DNA of 64,000 bases from an uncultured Celeribacter sp. (GCF_963676475.1 NZ_OY781106.1:1860001-1924000); one strand, 5' to 3'; shown: positions 33,484 through 42,060, counted from the first letter of the stretch. Program-made: numbers and translations. Notes: generated by a model not told the origin, from the letters alone.

Positions 33484-36123
33484 ATGCCAGTTGTTGTTGT
33501 CGAATCCCCCGCCAAGGCCAAAACGATCAACAAATACCTCGGCAAGGATTACACGGTGCTGGCCTCCTACGGGCACGTTCGCGACCTTCCGCCGAAAGAC
33601 GGCTCGGTCGACCCGGACAATGATTTCGATATGACTTGGGAGGTGGGCGCCGACAGTCGCAAACACGTCAAGGCCATCGCAGATGCACTCAAGGACGATG
33701 ACGAACTGATCCTCGCGACCGACCCCGATCGCGAAGGCGAAGCCATCTCGTGGCACTTGCAGGAGGCGCTGACCAAACGCCGGGCGATCAAAAAATCGAC
33801 CGCCGTGTCGCGCGTGACATTCAACGCCATCACCAAGCCCGCCATTTTGGAGGCGATGAAAAGCCCGCGCCAAGTGGACGTGCCGCTGGTCGACGCCTAT
33901 CTGGCGCGCCGGGCGTTGGACTATCTCGTGGGCTTCAACCTCTCGCCGGTGCTGTGGCGCAAACTGCCGGGCGCGCGCTCGGCGGGCCGAGTGCAATCGG
34001 TGTGCCTGCGTCTGATTGTGGAACGTGAACAAGAGATCGAGGCCTTCAATCCGCAGGAATATTGGTCCGTCAAAGCGATGCTCGAGACCCCGCGCGGTCA
34101 GGATTTCGAAGCGCGTTTGACACAGCTTTCGGGCAAGAAACTCGATAAATTCGACCTCAAAGACCGGATGAGCGCCGAAATGGCCGTACAGGCCGTCAGC
34201 TCCCGCGCGCTCAAAGTTGCCTCGGTCGAGGCCAAACCCGGCTCCCGCAACCCGTCTGCGCCCTTCATGACCTCGACGCTGCAACAAGAGGCCAGCCGCA
34301 AATTCGGCATGGGTGCGCGTCAGGCGATGAACGCGGCGCAGCGGCTCTACGAGGCCGGCCTCATCACCTATATGCGGACCGACGGTATCGACATGGCGCC
34401 CGAGGCCGTGGCACAGGCACGTGACGCGATCAAGGATCGCTATGGCGACAAATACGTGCCGTCCTCCCCGCGCATCTATAAAAACAAAGCTAAAAACGCT
34501 CAGGAAGCGCACGAATGTATCCGCCCGACGGATATGTTCAACGCGCCGGACAAGCTGAACCTGTCGGACGCGGATCAGCGCAAGCTCTATGATCTGATCT
34601 GGAAACGCACCATCGCGTCGCAGATGGAAGGCGCGAAGATGGAGCGCACCACGGTCGACATCGCCTCTGATGATGGTGAAGTCGTGCTGCGCGCCACGGG
34701 GCAGGTCGTGGTCTTCGACGGTTTCATGGCGGTCTACACCGAGGGCCGCGACGATGTGGACGAGGATGACGAAGGCCGCCTGCCGCAAATCAGCGAAGGC
34801 GAGGCCCTCAAGAAGGTCGCAGGCGGGCTCAAGGCGCAGGCTGCCGAGAAAGAGGCCGTGCTGGGCGACAAGGACGCTGTATTGGGCCTTCAGCACCACA
34901 CCAACCCACCGCCGCGCTACACCGAGGCCACTTTGGTCAAACGGATGGAAGAACTGGGCATCGGGCGTCCGTCCACCTATGCTTCCGTTCTGACCACGAT
35001 CGTAGATCGCGAATATGTCCGCAAGGAACAGAACCGCCTGATCCCAGAAGACAAGGGGCGGATCGTCACGATTTTCCTGATGAATTTCTTCCGCAAATAC
35101 GTGGGTTACGAATTCACTGCCAATCTGGAAGAACAGCTCGACGAAATCTCGGCCGGCGATCTCGATTACAAAGAGGTGCTGGCGAAATTCTGGCGTGATT
35201 TCCATGCGGCGATTGCCGAGACCTCGGACCTGCGCATCTCCGAAGTGCTTGATATTCTGGACGAAGCGCTCGCACCACAGCTCTATCCGCCACGCGAGGA
35301 CGGGACCGACCCGCGCGTCTGTCCGAAATGCGGGCAAGGTTCGCTGCATCTCAAAACATCGCGCACCGGCGGGTTTGTCGGCTGCTCGAATTACCCGGAA
35401 TGCACCTACACCCGCCCGATTGCGGGCGAAGGCGCCGAGGGTGACGAGCGGCTTTTGGGCGAGGATGCCGGCGATGAGATCTGGCTCAAGGCCGGGCGTT
35501 TCGGCCCCTATGTGCAGCGCGGCGAACCAACGCCCGAGAACAAGAAACCGCCGCGGGCCTCCCTGCCAAAAGGCTGGTCGAAGGACGACATGGACCTTGA
35601 AAAAGCGCTCACGCTTTTGTCCCTGCCACGCGAAGTGGGCGAGCACCCGGATGGCGGCATGATCAAGGCCAACTTTGGCCGTTTCGGGCCGTACCTCATG
35701 CACCAGTTGCCGGATGAGGCGAAGCCGGTCTATGCCAACCTCAAGGACCCGAACGACGTGTTCGAATGCGGCATGAACCGTGCGGTCGAGCTGATCACCG
35801 AGAAACGCAACAACCCGGGACGCGGGCGCTCTGCGGCGGCGAAACCGCTCAAAGAGCTGGGCGATCACCCCGATGGCGGGCCGGTGCAGGTGATGGAAGG
35901 CCGCTATGGTCCCTATGTGAAATGGGAAAAGGTCAACGCGACACTGCCGAAAGACGTCAAGCCCGAGGACCTGACCATGGATCAGGCGGTCGAGCTGATC
36001 GCGGAGAAGGCGGCGAAGAGTGGCAAAAAGGCCCCCGCCAAGAAAAAGGCGGCCCCGAAGAAAGCGGCAGCCAAGAAACCCGCCGCAAAGAAAGCTCCGG
36101 CGAAAAAGAAAGCCACTGAATAA
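33484..36123 (+). CDS. topA: DNA topoisomerase I
   Basis: This type IA topoisomerase relaxes negative supercoils. The 879 residues comprise a Toprim domain with VVVESPAKAKTI and DPDREGE (Asp80, Asp82, Glu84), the core with nucleophile Tyr296 in LITYMRTDG, one four-Cys zinc ribbon (CPKCGQG..CSNYPEC, about 615-645), topo_C repeats with GRFGPYV or GRYGPYVKW, and a Lys/Ala-rich tail (about 843-879) typical of alphaproteobacteria. The dprA-topA order is common in the group. An AT-rich leader and a clean ATG support the start. Confidence 0.97.
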   Translation: MPVVVVESPAKAKTINKYLGKDYTVLASYGHVRDLPPKDGSVDPDNDFDMTWEVGADSRKHVKAIADALKDDDELILATDPDREGEAISWHLQEALTKRRAIKKSTAVSRVTFNAITKPAILEAMKSPRQVDVPLVDAYLARRALDYLVGFNLSPVLWRKLPGARSAGRVQSVCLRLIVEREQEIEAFNPQEYWSVKAMLETPRGQDFEARLTQLSGKKLDKFDLKDRMSAEMAVQAVSSRALKVASVEAKPGSRNPSAPFMTSTLQQEASRKFGMGARQAMNAAQRLYEAGLITYMRTDGIDMAPEAVAQARDAIKDRYGDKYVPSSPRIYKNKAKNAQEAHECIRPTDMFNAPDKLNLSDADQRKLYDLIWKRTIASQMEGAKMERTTVDIASDDGEVVLRATGQVVVFDGFMAVYTEGRDDVDEDDEGRLPQISEGEALKKVAGGLKAQAAEKEAVLGDKDAVLGLQHHTNPPPRYTEATLVKRMEELGIGRPSTYASVLTTIVDREYVRKEQNRLIPEDKGRIVTIFLMNFFRKYVGYEFTANLEEQLDEISAGDLDYKEVLAKFWRDFHAAIAETSDLRISEVLDILDEALAPQLYPPREDGTDPRVCPKCGQGSLHLKTSRTGGFVGCSNYPECTYTRPIAGEGAEGDERLLGEDAGDEIWLKAGRFGPYVQRGEPTPENKKPPRASLPKGWSKDDMDLEKALTLLSLPREVGEHPDGGMIKANFGRFGPYLMHQLPDEAKPVYANLKDPNDVFECGMNRAVELITEKRNNPGRGRSAAAKPLKELGDHPDGGPVQVMEGRYGPYVKWEKVNATLPKDVKPEDLTMDQAVELIAEKAAKSGKKAPAKKKAAPKKAAAKKPAAKKAPAKKKATE

Positions 36124-36140
36124 GCGAGAGACGGATCAGA

Positions 36141-36165
36141 GGGCGCCCCGAAAGGCGCCCTTTTC
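36141..36165 (+). terminator. Terminator after topA
   Basis: GGGCGCC/GGCGCCC with a 6-base loop is followed by TTTTCATTT. It also lies at the 3' end of the convergent MBL gene. Confidence 0.85.
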
Positions 36166-36168
36166 ATT

Positions 36169-37068
36169 TCAGAGCTTTGGCTCGAACCGGTTGACCGGAA
36201 TGGAAAACACCGCGCGGCCTTTGTCATCCGGCTCCGGCAGGCGCCCACCCCGGATGTTGACCTGAAGCGCGTAAAGCATCCGCCCCGGCAGAGGCAGGGT
36301 CGCATCGCGCGCGTCCCGGGTTGCGATGAATTCCTCTTTCGAAATCCCGTCTTTCACATGGATGTTCGCGGCTTTGTGTTCGGCCACCGTGGCCATACAG
36401 GCCTCTTCCCGCCCGCCTTTTTTGTAGTCATGCCCGACAAAGATGCGGGTGTTTTCCGGCATGGCGAGAATGGTCTGCAAACTGTCCCAAAGTTCGGAGG
36501 ACGAACCGCCGGGGAAGTCGGCGCGCGAGGTGCCGCTGTCCGGCACCATAAAGGTGTCATGAGCAAAGACCGCATCCCCGATCACATAGGACACGGAGGC
36601 CAGCGTGTGGCCGGTGGAAAGGATGACATGCGCCGTCAGAGCGCCGATGCCAAAGCTGTCGCCCGGCTCGAACAAGCGTTGCCAGTAATCGGGACGATTC
36701 TTGAGGCTGTCATCGGCGTAGAGATCGGCCCAGATGTTTTGCACCTCAAGAACCTTTTTGCCGATTGCCTGTGGCGCCTTAAATCGTTCGGCAAGATAAG
36801 GCGCGGCGGAGAAATGGTCGGCATGGGGGTGGGTGTCGAGCACCAAGACGACATTGAGCCCCTGCTCCGTCACATAGCTGGCGATCTCATCGGCGCTCAC
36901 GGTCCATGTGGCGCCTGAAGCAGGGTCAAAGTCCAACACCGGGTCGATGATGGCCGCCGATTTCGTGGCCGGGTCGATCACGACATATTGCCAGGAGCCG
37001 CTGGCCTCCTCGTAAAAGGCGGCGACATCGGGGCTTCCGGGCTGGCCGGATGAGGGGAAAAACTGCAT
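36169..37068 (-). CDS. MBL-fold hydrolase, persulfide dioxygenase/Blh-like
   Basis: This 299-residue protein resembles the ETHE1/Blh branch of the metallo-beta-lactamase fold, whose members oxidise glutathione persulfide in sulfide detoxification. The metal motif is THPHADHFSAAPYL (HxHxDH), with further ligands in LSTGHTLASVSY, VFAHDTF and VGHDYKKGG. The N-terminal YVVIDPATKSAAIIDPVLDFDPASG is typical of the group. I chose the ATG at 37068 behind AAAGGA. No BigR-type regulator or rhodanese is adjacent, so the assignment to sulfide metabolism rests on homology alone. Confidence 0.82.
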   Translation of the reverse strand: MQFFPSSGQPGSPDVAAFYEEASGSWQYVVIDPATKSAAIIDPVLDFDPASGATWTVSADEIASYVTEQGLNVVLVLDTHPHADHFSAAPYLAERFKAPQAIGKKVLEVQNIWADLYADDSLKNRPDYWQRLFEPGDSFGIGALTAHVILSTGHTLASVSYVIGDAVFAHDTFMVPDSGTSRADFPGGSSSELWDSLQTILAMPENTRIFVGHDYKKGGREEACMATVAEHKAANIHVKDGISKEEFIATRDARDATLPLPGRMLYALQVNIRGGRLPEPDDKGRAVFSIPVNRFEPKL

Positions 37069-37208
37069 TTTGGGTCCTTTGTGCATCATTCACATTCTTG
37101 AATTGGAATATGATTTGCATCACGCAACAATCAAGTCCGACAAAAATAATAAATTATTATGACTCACCGCATCTGACCTTATACGTTCTCAAAATGGAAA
37201 CCCACCTG

Positions 37209-37222
37209 TTGCAATGCAGCAA
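37209..37222. promoter_or_regulatory. TTGC-N6-GCAA dyad upstream of scoA (possible PhaR-type site)
   Basis: TTGCAATGCAGCAA resembles the TGC-rich dyads bound by the PHB regulator PhaR in Paracoccus and Rhodobacter. A link to scoAB would make sense because the enzyme handles acetoacetate, but the match is short. Confidence 0.3.
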
Positions 37223-37285
37223 GGAATTGACTCCCTCCGCCAGAACCCGGTTAATCAGGCAAACGGTATTCACGGGAGGACTGAG

Positions 37286-37990
37286 ATGAAAAAAGTTTAC
37301 GGGTCGGCCAAAGAGGCGCTCGATGGGATTTTGCAAGACGGCATGCTGATCGCCGCTGGCGGGTTCGGCCTTTGCGGCATCCCTGAACTACTGATCGACG
37401 CCATTGTCGAAAGCGGGGTCAAGGACCTCACCGTCGCTTCCAACAACGCGGGCGTTGACGGATTCGGTCTCGGCAAGCTGCTCGACACCCGACAGATCAA
37501 GAAAATGATGTCCTCCTACGTGGGCGAAAACGCGGAATTCATGCGTCAATATCTCTCGGGCGAACTGGAGCTGGAATTCAACCCGCAGGGCACGCTGGCC
37601 GAGCGGATGCGCGCGGGCGGCGCGGGCATTCCGGGGTTTTACACCAAGACGGGCGTCGGCACGGTGATCGCCGAGGGCAAGGATCACCGCGACTTTGGCG
37701 GCGAGACCTACATCTTGGAGGAGGGCATTTTCGCCGATCTTTCCATCGTGAAAGCCTGGAAAGCCGATGAGACCGGCAACGCGATCTTCCGCAAGACCGC
37801 GCGCAATTTCAATCCGCCCGCGGCGATGTGCGGCAAGATTTGCGTGATGGAGGTCGAAGAGATCGTGCCGGTTGGCTCGCTCGACCCGGATCACATCCAC
37901 ATGCCGGGGGTCTATGTGCATCGCCTGATTCAGGGCGAACACGAAAAGCGCATTGAGCAGCGCACCACGCGGCCCCGTCCGGCAGCGTAA
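37286..37990 (+). CDS. scoA: 3-oxoacid CoA-transferase subunit A
   Basis: This is the alpha subunit of succinyl-CoA:3-ketoacid CoA transferase, which activates acetoacetate during ketone-body or polyhydroxybutyrate breakdown. The 234 residues include GGFGLCGIPELLI (about 25-37), LTVASNNAGVDGFGLG, and MCGKICVMEVEEIVPVGSLDPDHIHMPGVYVHR, all family hallmarks. The ATG follows GGGAGGACTGAG. In most bacteria scoB follows directly; here two unrelated genes intervene. The 217-bp leader holds a TTGC dyad and an AT-rich palindrome near 37145-37160. Confidence 0.96.
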   Translation: MKKVYGSAKEALDGILQDGMLIAAGGFGLCGIPELLIDAIVESGVKDLTVASNNAGVDGFGLGKLLDTRQIKKMMSSYVGENAEFMRQYLSGELELEFNPQGTLAERMRAGGAGIPGFYTKTGVGTVIAEGKDHRDFGGETYILEEGIFADLSIVKAWKADETGNAIFRKTARNFNPPAAMCGKICVMEVEEIVPVGSLDPDHIHMPGVYVHRLIQGEHEKRIEQRTTRPRPAA

Positions 37991-37996
37991 CACACC

Positions 37997-39058
37997 TTGG
38001 GCAGCCCCTATGATACCCTCCCGGCCTCCGCCTTTTGGCGGAGCAGCGTCGCCGAAGCAGAGCCTTCGGCGCTTGAGGGGCTGTACCTGCCGAAATTTCC
38101 GATCACGCGCGAGACGAAAATCATGACCGCGGGCAGTTGTTTTGCCCAGCATGTCCACCGCGCACTGGTGGCCCGCGACTGGGCCGTCCTCGACATGGAA
38201 ACGCCAAAAGGTCCGATCCCGCGCGAAGTGCTCACCCGCTTCGGCTACGGGATGTATTCCGCGCGCTATGGCAATATCTACACCCCGCGCCAGATGCTTC
38301 AGCTGCTGAACGAAGCCTTGGGCGAATTTGCACCGGCAGAGCCTGTCTGGGCGTGCGGAGATCGCTATGTCGATGCCCAGCGCCCCAATGTCGAACCCGA
38401 GGGGCTTGAACGCCCGGAGCATGTGCAACAGGCCCGCAGGGTGCATTTACGCCGGGTGATCCGCGCCATCAAAGAGGCGGAGGTGTTTGTGTTCACCTTG
38501 GGCCTGACCGAGGTCTGGCGCCATCGCGACAGCGGCACGGTCTATCCGACGGCTCCCGGCACCTTGGCGGGGTCCTATGATCCCGCAACTTACGAGTTTC
38601 ACAACTTTACCCTGCCCGAGGTGCGCGAGGACCTCGAACAGTTGCGCACGCTTATGGTGTTGCTCAGCCCCGGCATCAGGATGGTTTTGACGGTTTCCCC
38701 CGTGCCTCTGACCGCGACGGCGACAGGCCAGCATGTTATGGTTTCGACCGGCTATTCCAAAGCCGTGTTGCGTGCAGTCGCCGGAGAGATGACGGACAGC
38801 TATGGCGATGTGGATTACTTCCCCTCCTATGAGCTGATCACAAACCCGGCGGCTCAGGGAAAGTTCTACAAGGACAACCTGCGCTCCGTCACCGACGAGG
38901 GCGTCGCCGCCGCCATGCGCATGTTCTTTCAGGCGCATGACCCAAAAGGCGAAGTCAGTGCCACCTCCGACAGTTCAATTCTGGCCAATTTGGCCAATGA
39001 GGACGAAGACGACGATCTGATCTGCGAAGAGGCTCTGATCGAGGCGGCGCGATCATGA
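37997..39058 (+). CDS. GSCFA domain protein (SGNH-like)
   Basis: This 353-residue protein belongs to the GSCFA family, related to SGNH hydrolases and often found with polysaccharide genes. The name-giving motif GSCFA is at 46-50, in the position of the SGNH nucleophile block. Further family segments are FGYGMYSARYGNIYTPRQM and FVFTLGLTEVWRH, then VLTVSPVPLTAT. The acidic C-terminus (NEDEDDDLICEE) is likely disordered. It starts with TTG 6 bp after the scoA stop; there is no other in-frame start before it. It overlaps the next gene by ATGA. Function is unproven; deacetylase or esterase activity is a guess from the fold. Confidence 0.85.
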   Translation: MGSPYDTLPASAFWRSSVAEAEPSALEGLYLPKFPITRETKIMTAGSCFAQHVHRALVARDWAVLDMETPKGPIPREVLTRFGYGMYSARYGNIYTPRQMLQLLNEALGEFAPAEPVWACGDRYVDAQRPNVEPEGLERPEHVQQARRVHLRRVIRAIKEAEVFVFTLGLTEVWRHRDSGTVYPTAPGTLAGSYDPATYEFHNFTLPEVREDLEQLRTLMVLLSPGIRMVLTVSPVPLTATATGQHVMVSTGYSKAVLRAVAGEMTDSYGDVDYFPSYELITNPAAQGKFYKDNLRSVTDEGVAAAMRMFFQAHDPKGEVSATSDSSILANLANEDEDDDLICEEALIEAARS

Positions 39059-39870
39059 CGAAGACAGATTTTACACATAAGGTGCTAATCGTCGGCTCGT
39101 CGCATACGGGCGCGTTTTACACCGCCCGCGAGCGGATCAAGGCCGGATTTCCCGATCTCGAGGTCAGTTATTTCGGCATGCCGGGGCGGATTTACAGCGA
39201 GGCTCTGTTCGAAGACGGCATTTTGCGGCCAGCGGAGCCCTCTGCCCGGCAGCTCGCCTGGGTGGACCGCCGCGAGATTGATTTCGCGCCGTTTTCCCTG
39301 ATCATTCAGGTCGGCGAACGCTTTACGCTCAACCATGTGATGCGGCTCATGGCCTTTCACGATGTGCTCGAAGACGATGAGCGCAGCGGGCGCGCGCCGA
39401 TGTCCAGCGCCGCACTCGCGGCCTTTCTGACCGGCATGGTGCAAACCCGCGTGGATCACATCGTGACCCGTTTCGGCGCAGAGGAACGCTATTGCATCCT
39501 GCCCGCCCCCTACCCTCTGGCGCGCTCGACCTCGCCGGGGCCGAAACATGAATACGGCCTCACCGCGCTGTCCCAACGCGGCTTTGCGGACAAGTGGATG
39601 ACGCGCTATGAAGAGATCATCTCCGAGCGGATGCAGGCGGCCGGCCTCGATGTTTTTCTACAGCCGCATGAAACGCGCGCCGGGCAATTCATGACGCAGG
39701 ACCGCTACGCCCGCCCCGGCACCGACATCACCGCGCCTGAAGGCCAGGTGGATCATCGGCATATGAATTCGGACTACGGATGGCAGGTGTTCTGCGCCAT
39801 CGCAGAGCATCGTCTTGGACTGACACCGGAGGGCGCGGCCCTCTCGCCCCAACAGCACATGACAGGATGA
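39055..39870 (+). CDS. SGNH-hydrolase-like hypothetical protein
   Basis: I do not recognise a named family for this 271-residue protein. VLIVGSSHTGAFYTARERI (10-28) has the form of an SGNH block I with Ser15 or Ser16, and VDHRHMNSDYGW (232-243) has the D-x-x-H of block V (Asp233, His236) followed by an Asn-x-x-Tyr-Gly, as in some sugar-modifying SGNH proteins. There is no signal peptide. It is translationally coupled to the GSCFA gene, and 33 bp separate it from scoB. The two SGNH-type proteins probably act together on the same unknown acylated substrate (inference). Confidence 0.6.
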   Translation: MTKTDFTHKVLIVGSSHTGAFYTARERIKAGFPDLEVSYFGMPGRIYSEALFEDGILRPAEPSARQLAWVDRREIDFAPFSLIIQVGERFTLNHVMRLMAFHDVLEDDERSGRAPMSSAALAAFLTGMVQTRVDHIVTRFGAEERYCILPAPYPLARSTSPGPKHEYGLTALSQRGFADKWMTRYEEIISERMQAAGLDVFLQPHETRAGQFMTQDRYARPGTDITAPEGQVDHRHMNSDYGWQVFCAIAEHRLGLTPEGAALSPQQHMTG

Positions 39871-39903
39871 CCGAACAGGCGTTCGGCAAAGGAGGAGAAT
39901 TAA

Positions 39904-40548
39904 ATGGCCGAGAAAAACAAAGGCTGGGACCGCAATCAAATGGCCGCACGCGCGGCGCAGGAGCTGGAAGACGGCACCTATGTGAACCTCGGGATCGGCA
40001 TCCCGACGCTCGTGCCGAACTTCATCCCGGAGGGCGTTTCCGTGACGCTTCAGTCGGAGAACGGCATGCTCGGCATGGGCCCGTTTCCCTATGAGGGCGA
40101 GGAGGACCCGGACCTGATCAACGCGGGCAAGCAAACCATCACGGAGCTGCCCAACACCGCCTATTTCGACAGCGCGTTCAGCTTTGGCATGATCCGCGGC
40201 GGCAAGATCGCGATGGCGATTCTGGGCGCGATGGAGGTCGACGAGAAGGGCGATCTGGCGAACTGGATGATCCCCGGCAAGCTGGTGAAAGGCATGGGCG
40301 GCGCGATGGATCTGGTCGCGGGCGTGGGGCGTGTGGTGGTGGTGATGGATCACACCAACAAGCACGGTGACTCGAAGCTATTGAAGGCCTGCACGCTGCC
40401 CTTGACGGGTCAGGGCGTGGTGGATCGGGTGATCACCAATCTGGGTGTTCTGGATGTGGTCGAGGGTGGTCTCAAGATCGTCGAACTGGCCGATGGCGTC
40501 ACGGAAGAGGAGCTTCGCGCCGCGACCGAGGCGACGATTGTGGGCTGA
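39904..40548 (+). CDS. scoB: 3-oxoacid CoA-transferase subunit B
   Basis: This is the beta subunit of the acetoacetate-activating CoA transferase, carrying the catalytic Glu52 in LQSENGMLGMGPFP. The 214 residues also show NLGIGIPTLVPNF, FDSAFSFGMIRGG and VVVMDHTNKHG, the usual pattern. AAAGGAGGAG precedes the ATG. Its partner scoA ends 1.9 kb upstream on the same strand, so both subunits could still be made from one transcript through the intervening pair. Confidence 0.96.
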   Translation: MAEKNKGWDRNQMAARAAQELEDGTYVNLGIGIPTLVPNFIPEGVSVTLQSENGMLGMGPFPYEGEEDPDLINAGKQTITELPNTAYFDSAFSFGMIRGGKIAMAILGAMEVDEKGDLANWMIPGKLVKGMGGAMDLVAGVGRVVVVMDHTNKHGDSKLLKACTLPLTGQGVVDRVITNLGVLDVVEGGLKIVELADGVTEEELRAATEATIVG

Positions 40549-40556
40549 GTGCCTGC

Positions 40557-40581
40557 CTGAGTATTTCACTGCAATGAAGAC
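40557..40581 (+). repeat. Copy of CTGAGTATTT repeat
   Basis: Reads CTGAGTATTTCACTGCAATG and ends GAAGAC. It lies between the scoB stop and its terminator, the same stop-motif-terminator order as after ctaE. Confidence 0.7.
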
Positions 40582-40585
40582 GGAA

Positions 40586-40612
40586 CGCGGCTCAGGGATG
40601 GGCCGCGTTTTT
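40586..40612 (+). terminator. Terminator after scoB
   Basis: CGCGGC and GCCGCG arms with a 10-base loop are followed by TTTTTC. Confidence 0.8.
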
Positions 40613-40625
40613 CTATGCCCTGATT

Positions 40626-40676
40626 GTTTAAAAAACAGAAACAGCATCACATTATCGCCCCAATTGTTTTTTAAAC
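40626..40676. promoter_or_regulatory. Long-spaced AT-rich inverted repeat upstream of the DprE1-like gene
   Basis: GTTTAAAAAACA (40626-40637) and TGTTTTTTAAAC (40665-40676) are perfect 12-base inverted arms, 39 bp apart centre to centre, beginning 120 bp before the DprE1-like start. Each arm is itself nearly palindromic, so two regulator dimers could bind. Confidence 0.45.
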
Positions 40677-40745
40677 CTCTGAGCAATCACAAGGCCTTTC
40701 TCTGAGAAAAGGTCAGAGCAGACACCGTCATCCACAGGATTTCCG

Positions 40746-42059
40746 ATGACCTGGAACACAGTTACTTATGCCGGCTGGGGTCGGGCGCGCAGCGCCACGG
40801 GTCAGGTCGCCCGCCCGGAACGCCAATCTTCCTTCTTGCGTGAGCTTGCCACTGTCGCGGCACCGGCCTTGGGGATGCGGCGCTCCTATGGCGATGTCGC
40901 ATTGAATGACGGCGGTCGCGCCTATGACATGACCCGGCTGGACCGCGTGGTGTCTTTCGATCCTGAGACCGGCATTGTCGAGGTCGAGGCCGGGATGCCG
41001 ATCGGGGATTTGGGTCGCGCCTTCGCCGCCAAGGGATGGATTCCGCCGGTGATGCCCGGAACGGGGTTTGCCACGGTCGGCGGCTGTATCGCCAATGACG
41101 TGCATGGCAAGAACCACCATGTAAAAGGCTCCTTTGGCCAGCATGTGACCGAGATCACTTTGGTGCAAGGGGCCGAGGTGAAAACCATCACGCCCAAAAG
41201 CGGCGCGATCTGGAAAGCCACCGTCGGCGGCCTTGGTCAGACCGGGGTGATCGCCAAGGCGAAGCTTCAGCTCATGCCCTGCAAAGGCGACATGATGGTG
41301 CTGACCGAACGGCGGATCGACAATCTCGATGCATTCCTCGTGGCTTTTGACGAGAGCAAAACGGATTACACCGTCGGCTGGATCGATGCGACGGCGACCG
41401 GCGCGCATCTGGGCCGAGGGATTCTGGAGGAAGGCGAAATCACCTCCGGCGTCAACACCAGCAAGGAGGGCGCCAAGGCGGTGCCCTTTAACGCCCCCGA
41501 TTGGGCGCTGTCGGCGCCGGTGGTGCGGGTCTTCAACGAGCTCTATTTCCGCCGCGTGCCCGCGAAAGGGCGCACCTCTGTCAAACCAATCACCGAGCCG
41601 TTTTTTCCGCTCGATGCGATCCACGACTGGAACCGGCTCTACGGCAAACGCGGGTTCAACCAGTTTCAATGCGTGGTGCCGCCGGAGCGCGTCGATGTGC
41701 TGCGGGGGATGCTGGAGAAAATCGGCGCGTCGCATCTCGCCTCGCCTCTGGCGGTGCTCAAAAAGATGGGCGCTGGTCGTGGCGGCTATATGTCTTTCCC
41801 GATGGAGGGTTACACGTTGGCCGTCGATTTCCCGAACAAGGACGGATCAGAAGAGCTGATCAAAGATCTGACCGATATGGCGCAGGACGCGGGCGGGCGG
41901 ATTTATTTCGCCAAGGATGGCGTGGCCGACGCCGCGCAGGTGGCGGGCATGTATCCCGAACAGGACAAATGGCAGCGCGCAGTGGAAAAGGCCGACCCGG
42001 AGGGTGCCATGATGACCGATCTGGTACGGCGCCTGAATCTGCGCGCAAAGGAGAGTTGA
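40746..42059 (+). CDS. DprE1-like FAD oxidoreductase (decaprenylphosphoryl-ribose 2'-oxidase type)
   Basis: DprE1 oxidises polyprenylphosphoryl-beta-D-ribose to the 2-keto form, the first half of epimerisation to the arabinose donor. The 437 residues match it well: RRSYGDVALNDGG (45-57), MPGTGFATVGGCIANDVHGKNHH (103-125), whose DVHGKNHH is a DprE1 signature, then FNQFQCVVPPERVDVLRGML and the C-terminal GGRIYFAKDGVADAAQVAGMYP. The next gene encodes a DprE2-like reductase one base away. The polyprenyl-phosphoribose synthase expected upstream in the pathway is not in the window. Confidence 0.88.
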   Translation: MTWNTVTYAGWGRARSATGQVARPERQSSFLRELATVAAPALGMRRSYGDVALNDGGRAYDMTRLDRVVSFDPETGIVEVEAGMPIGDLGRAFAAKGWIPPVMPGTGFATVGGCIANDVHGKNHHVKGSFGQHVTEITLVQGAEVKTITPKSGAIWKATVGGLGQTGVIAKAKLQLMPCKGDMMVLTERRIDNLDAFLVAFDESKTDYTVGWIDATATGAHLGRGILEEGEITSGVNTSKEGAKAVPFNAPDWALSAPVVRVFNELYFRRVPAKGRTSVKPITEPFFPLDAIHDWNRLYGKRGFNQFQCVVPPERVDVLRGMLEKIGASHLASPLAVLKKMGAGRGGYMSFPMEGYTLAVDFPNKDGSEELIKDLTDMAQDAGGRIYFAKDGVADAAQVAGMYPEQDKWQRAVEKADPEGAMMTDLVRRLNLRAKES

Positions 42060-42060
42060 G

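Noticed and set aside
33247..35868. Long open frame (873 codons) antisense to topA
   Set aside because: The sense frame is complete TopA with all catalytic motifs. The antisense product has no domain and an Arg/Phe/His-biased composition.
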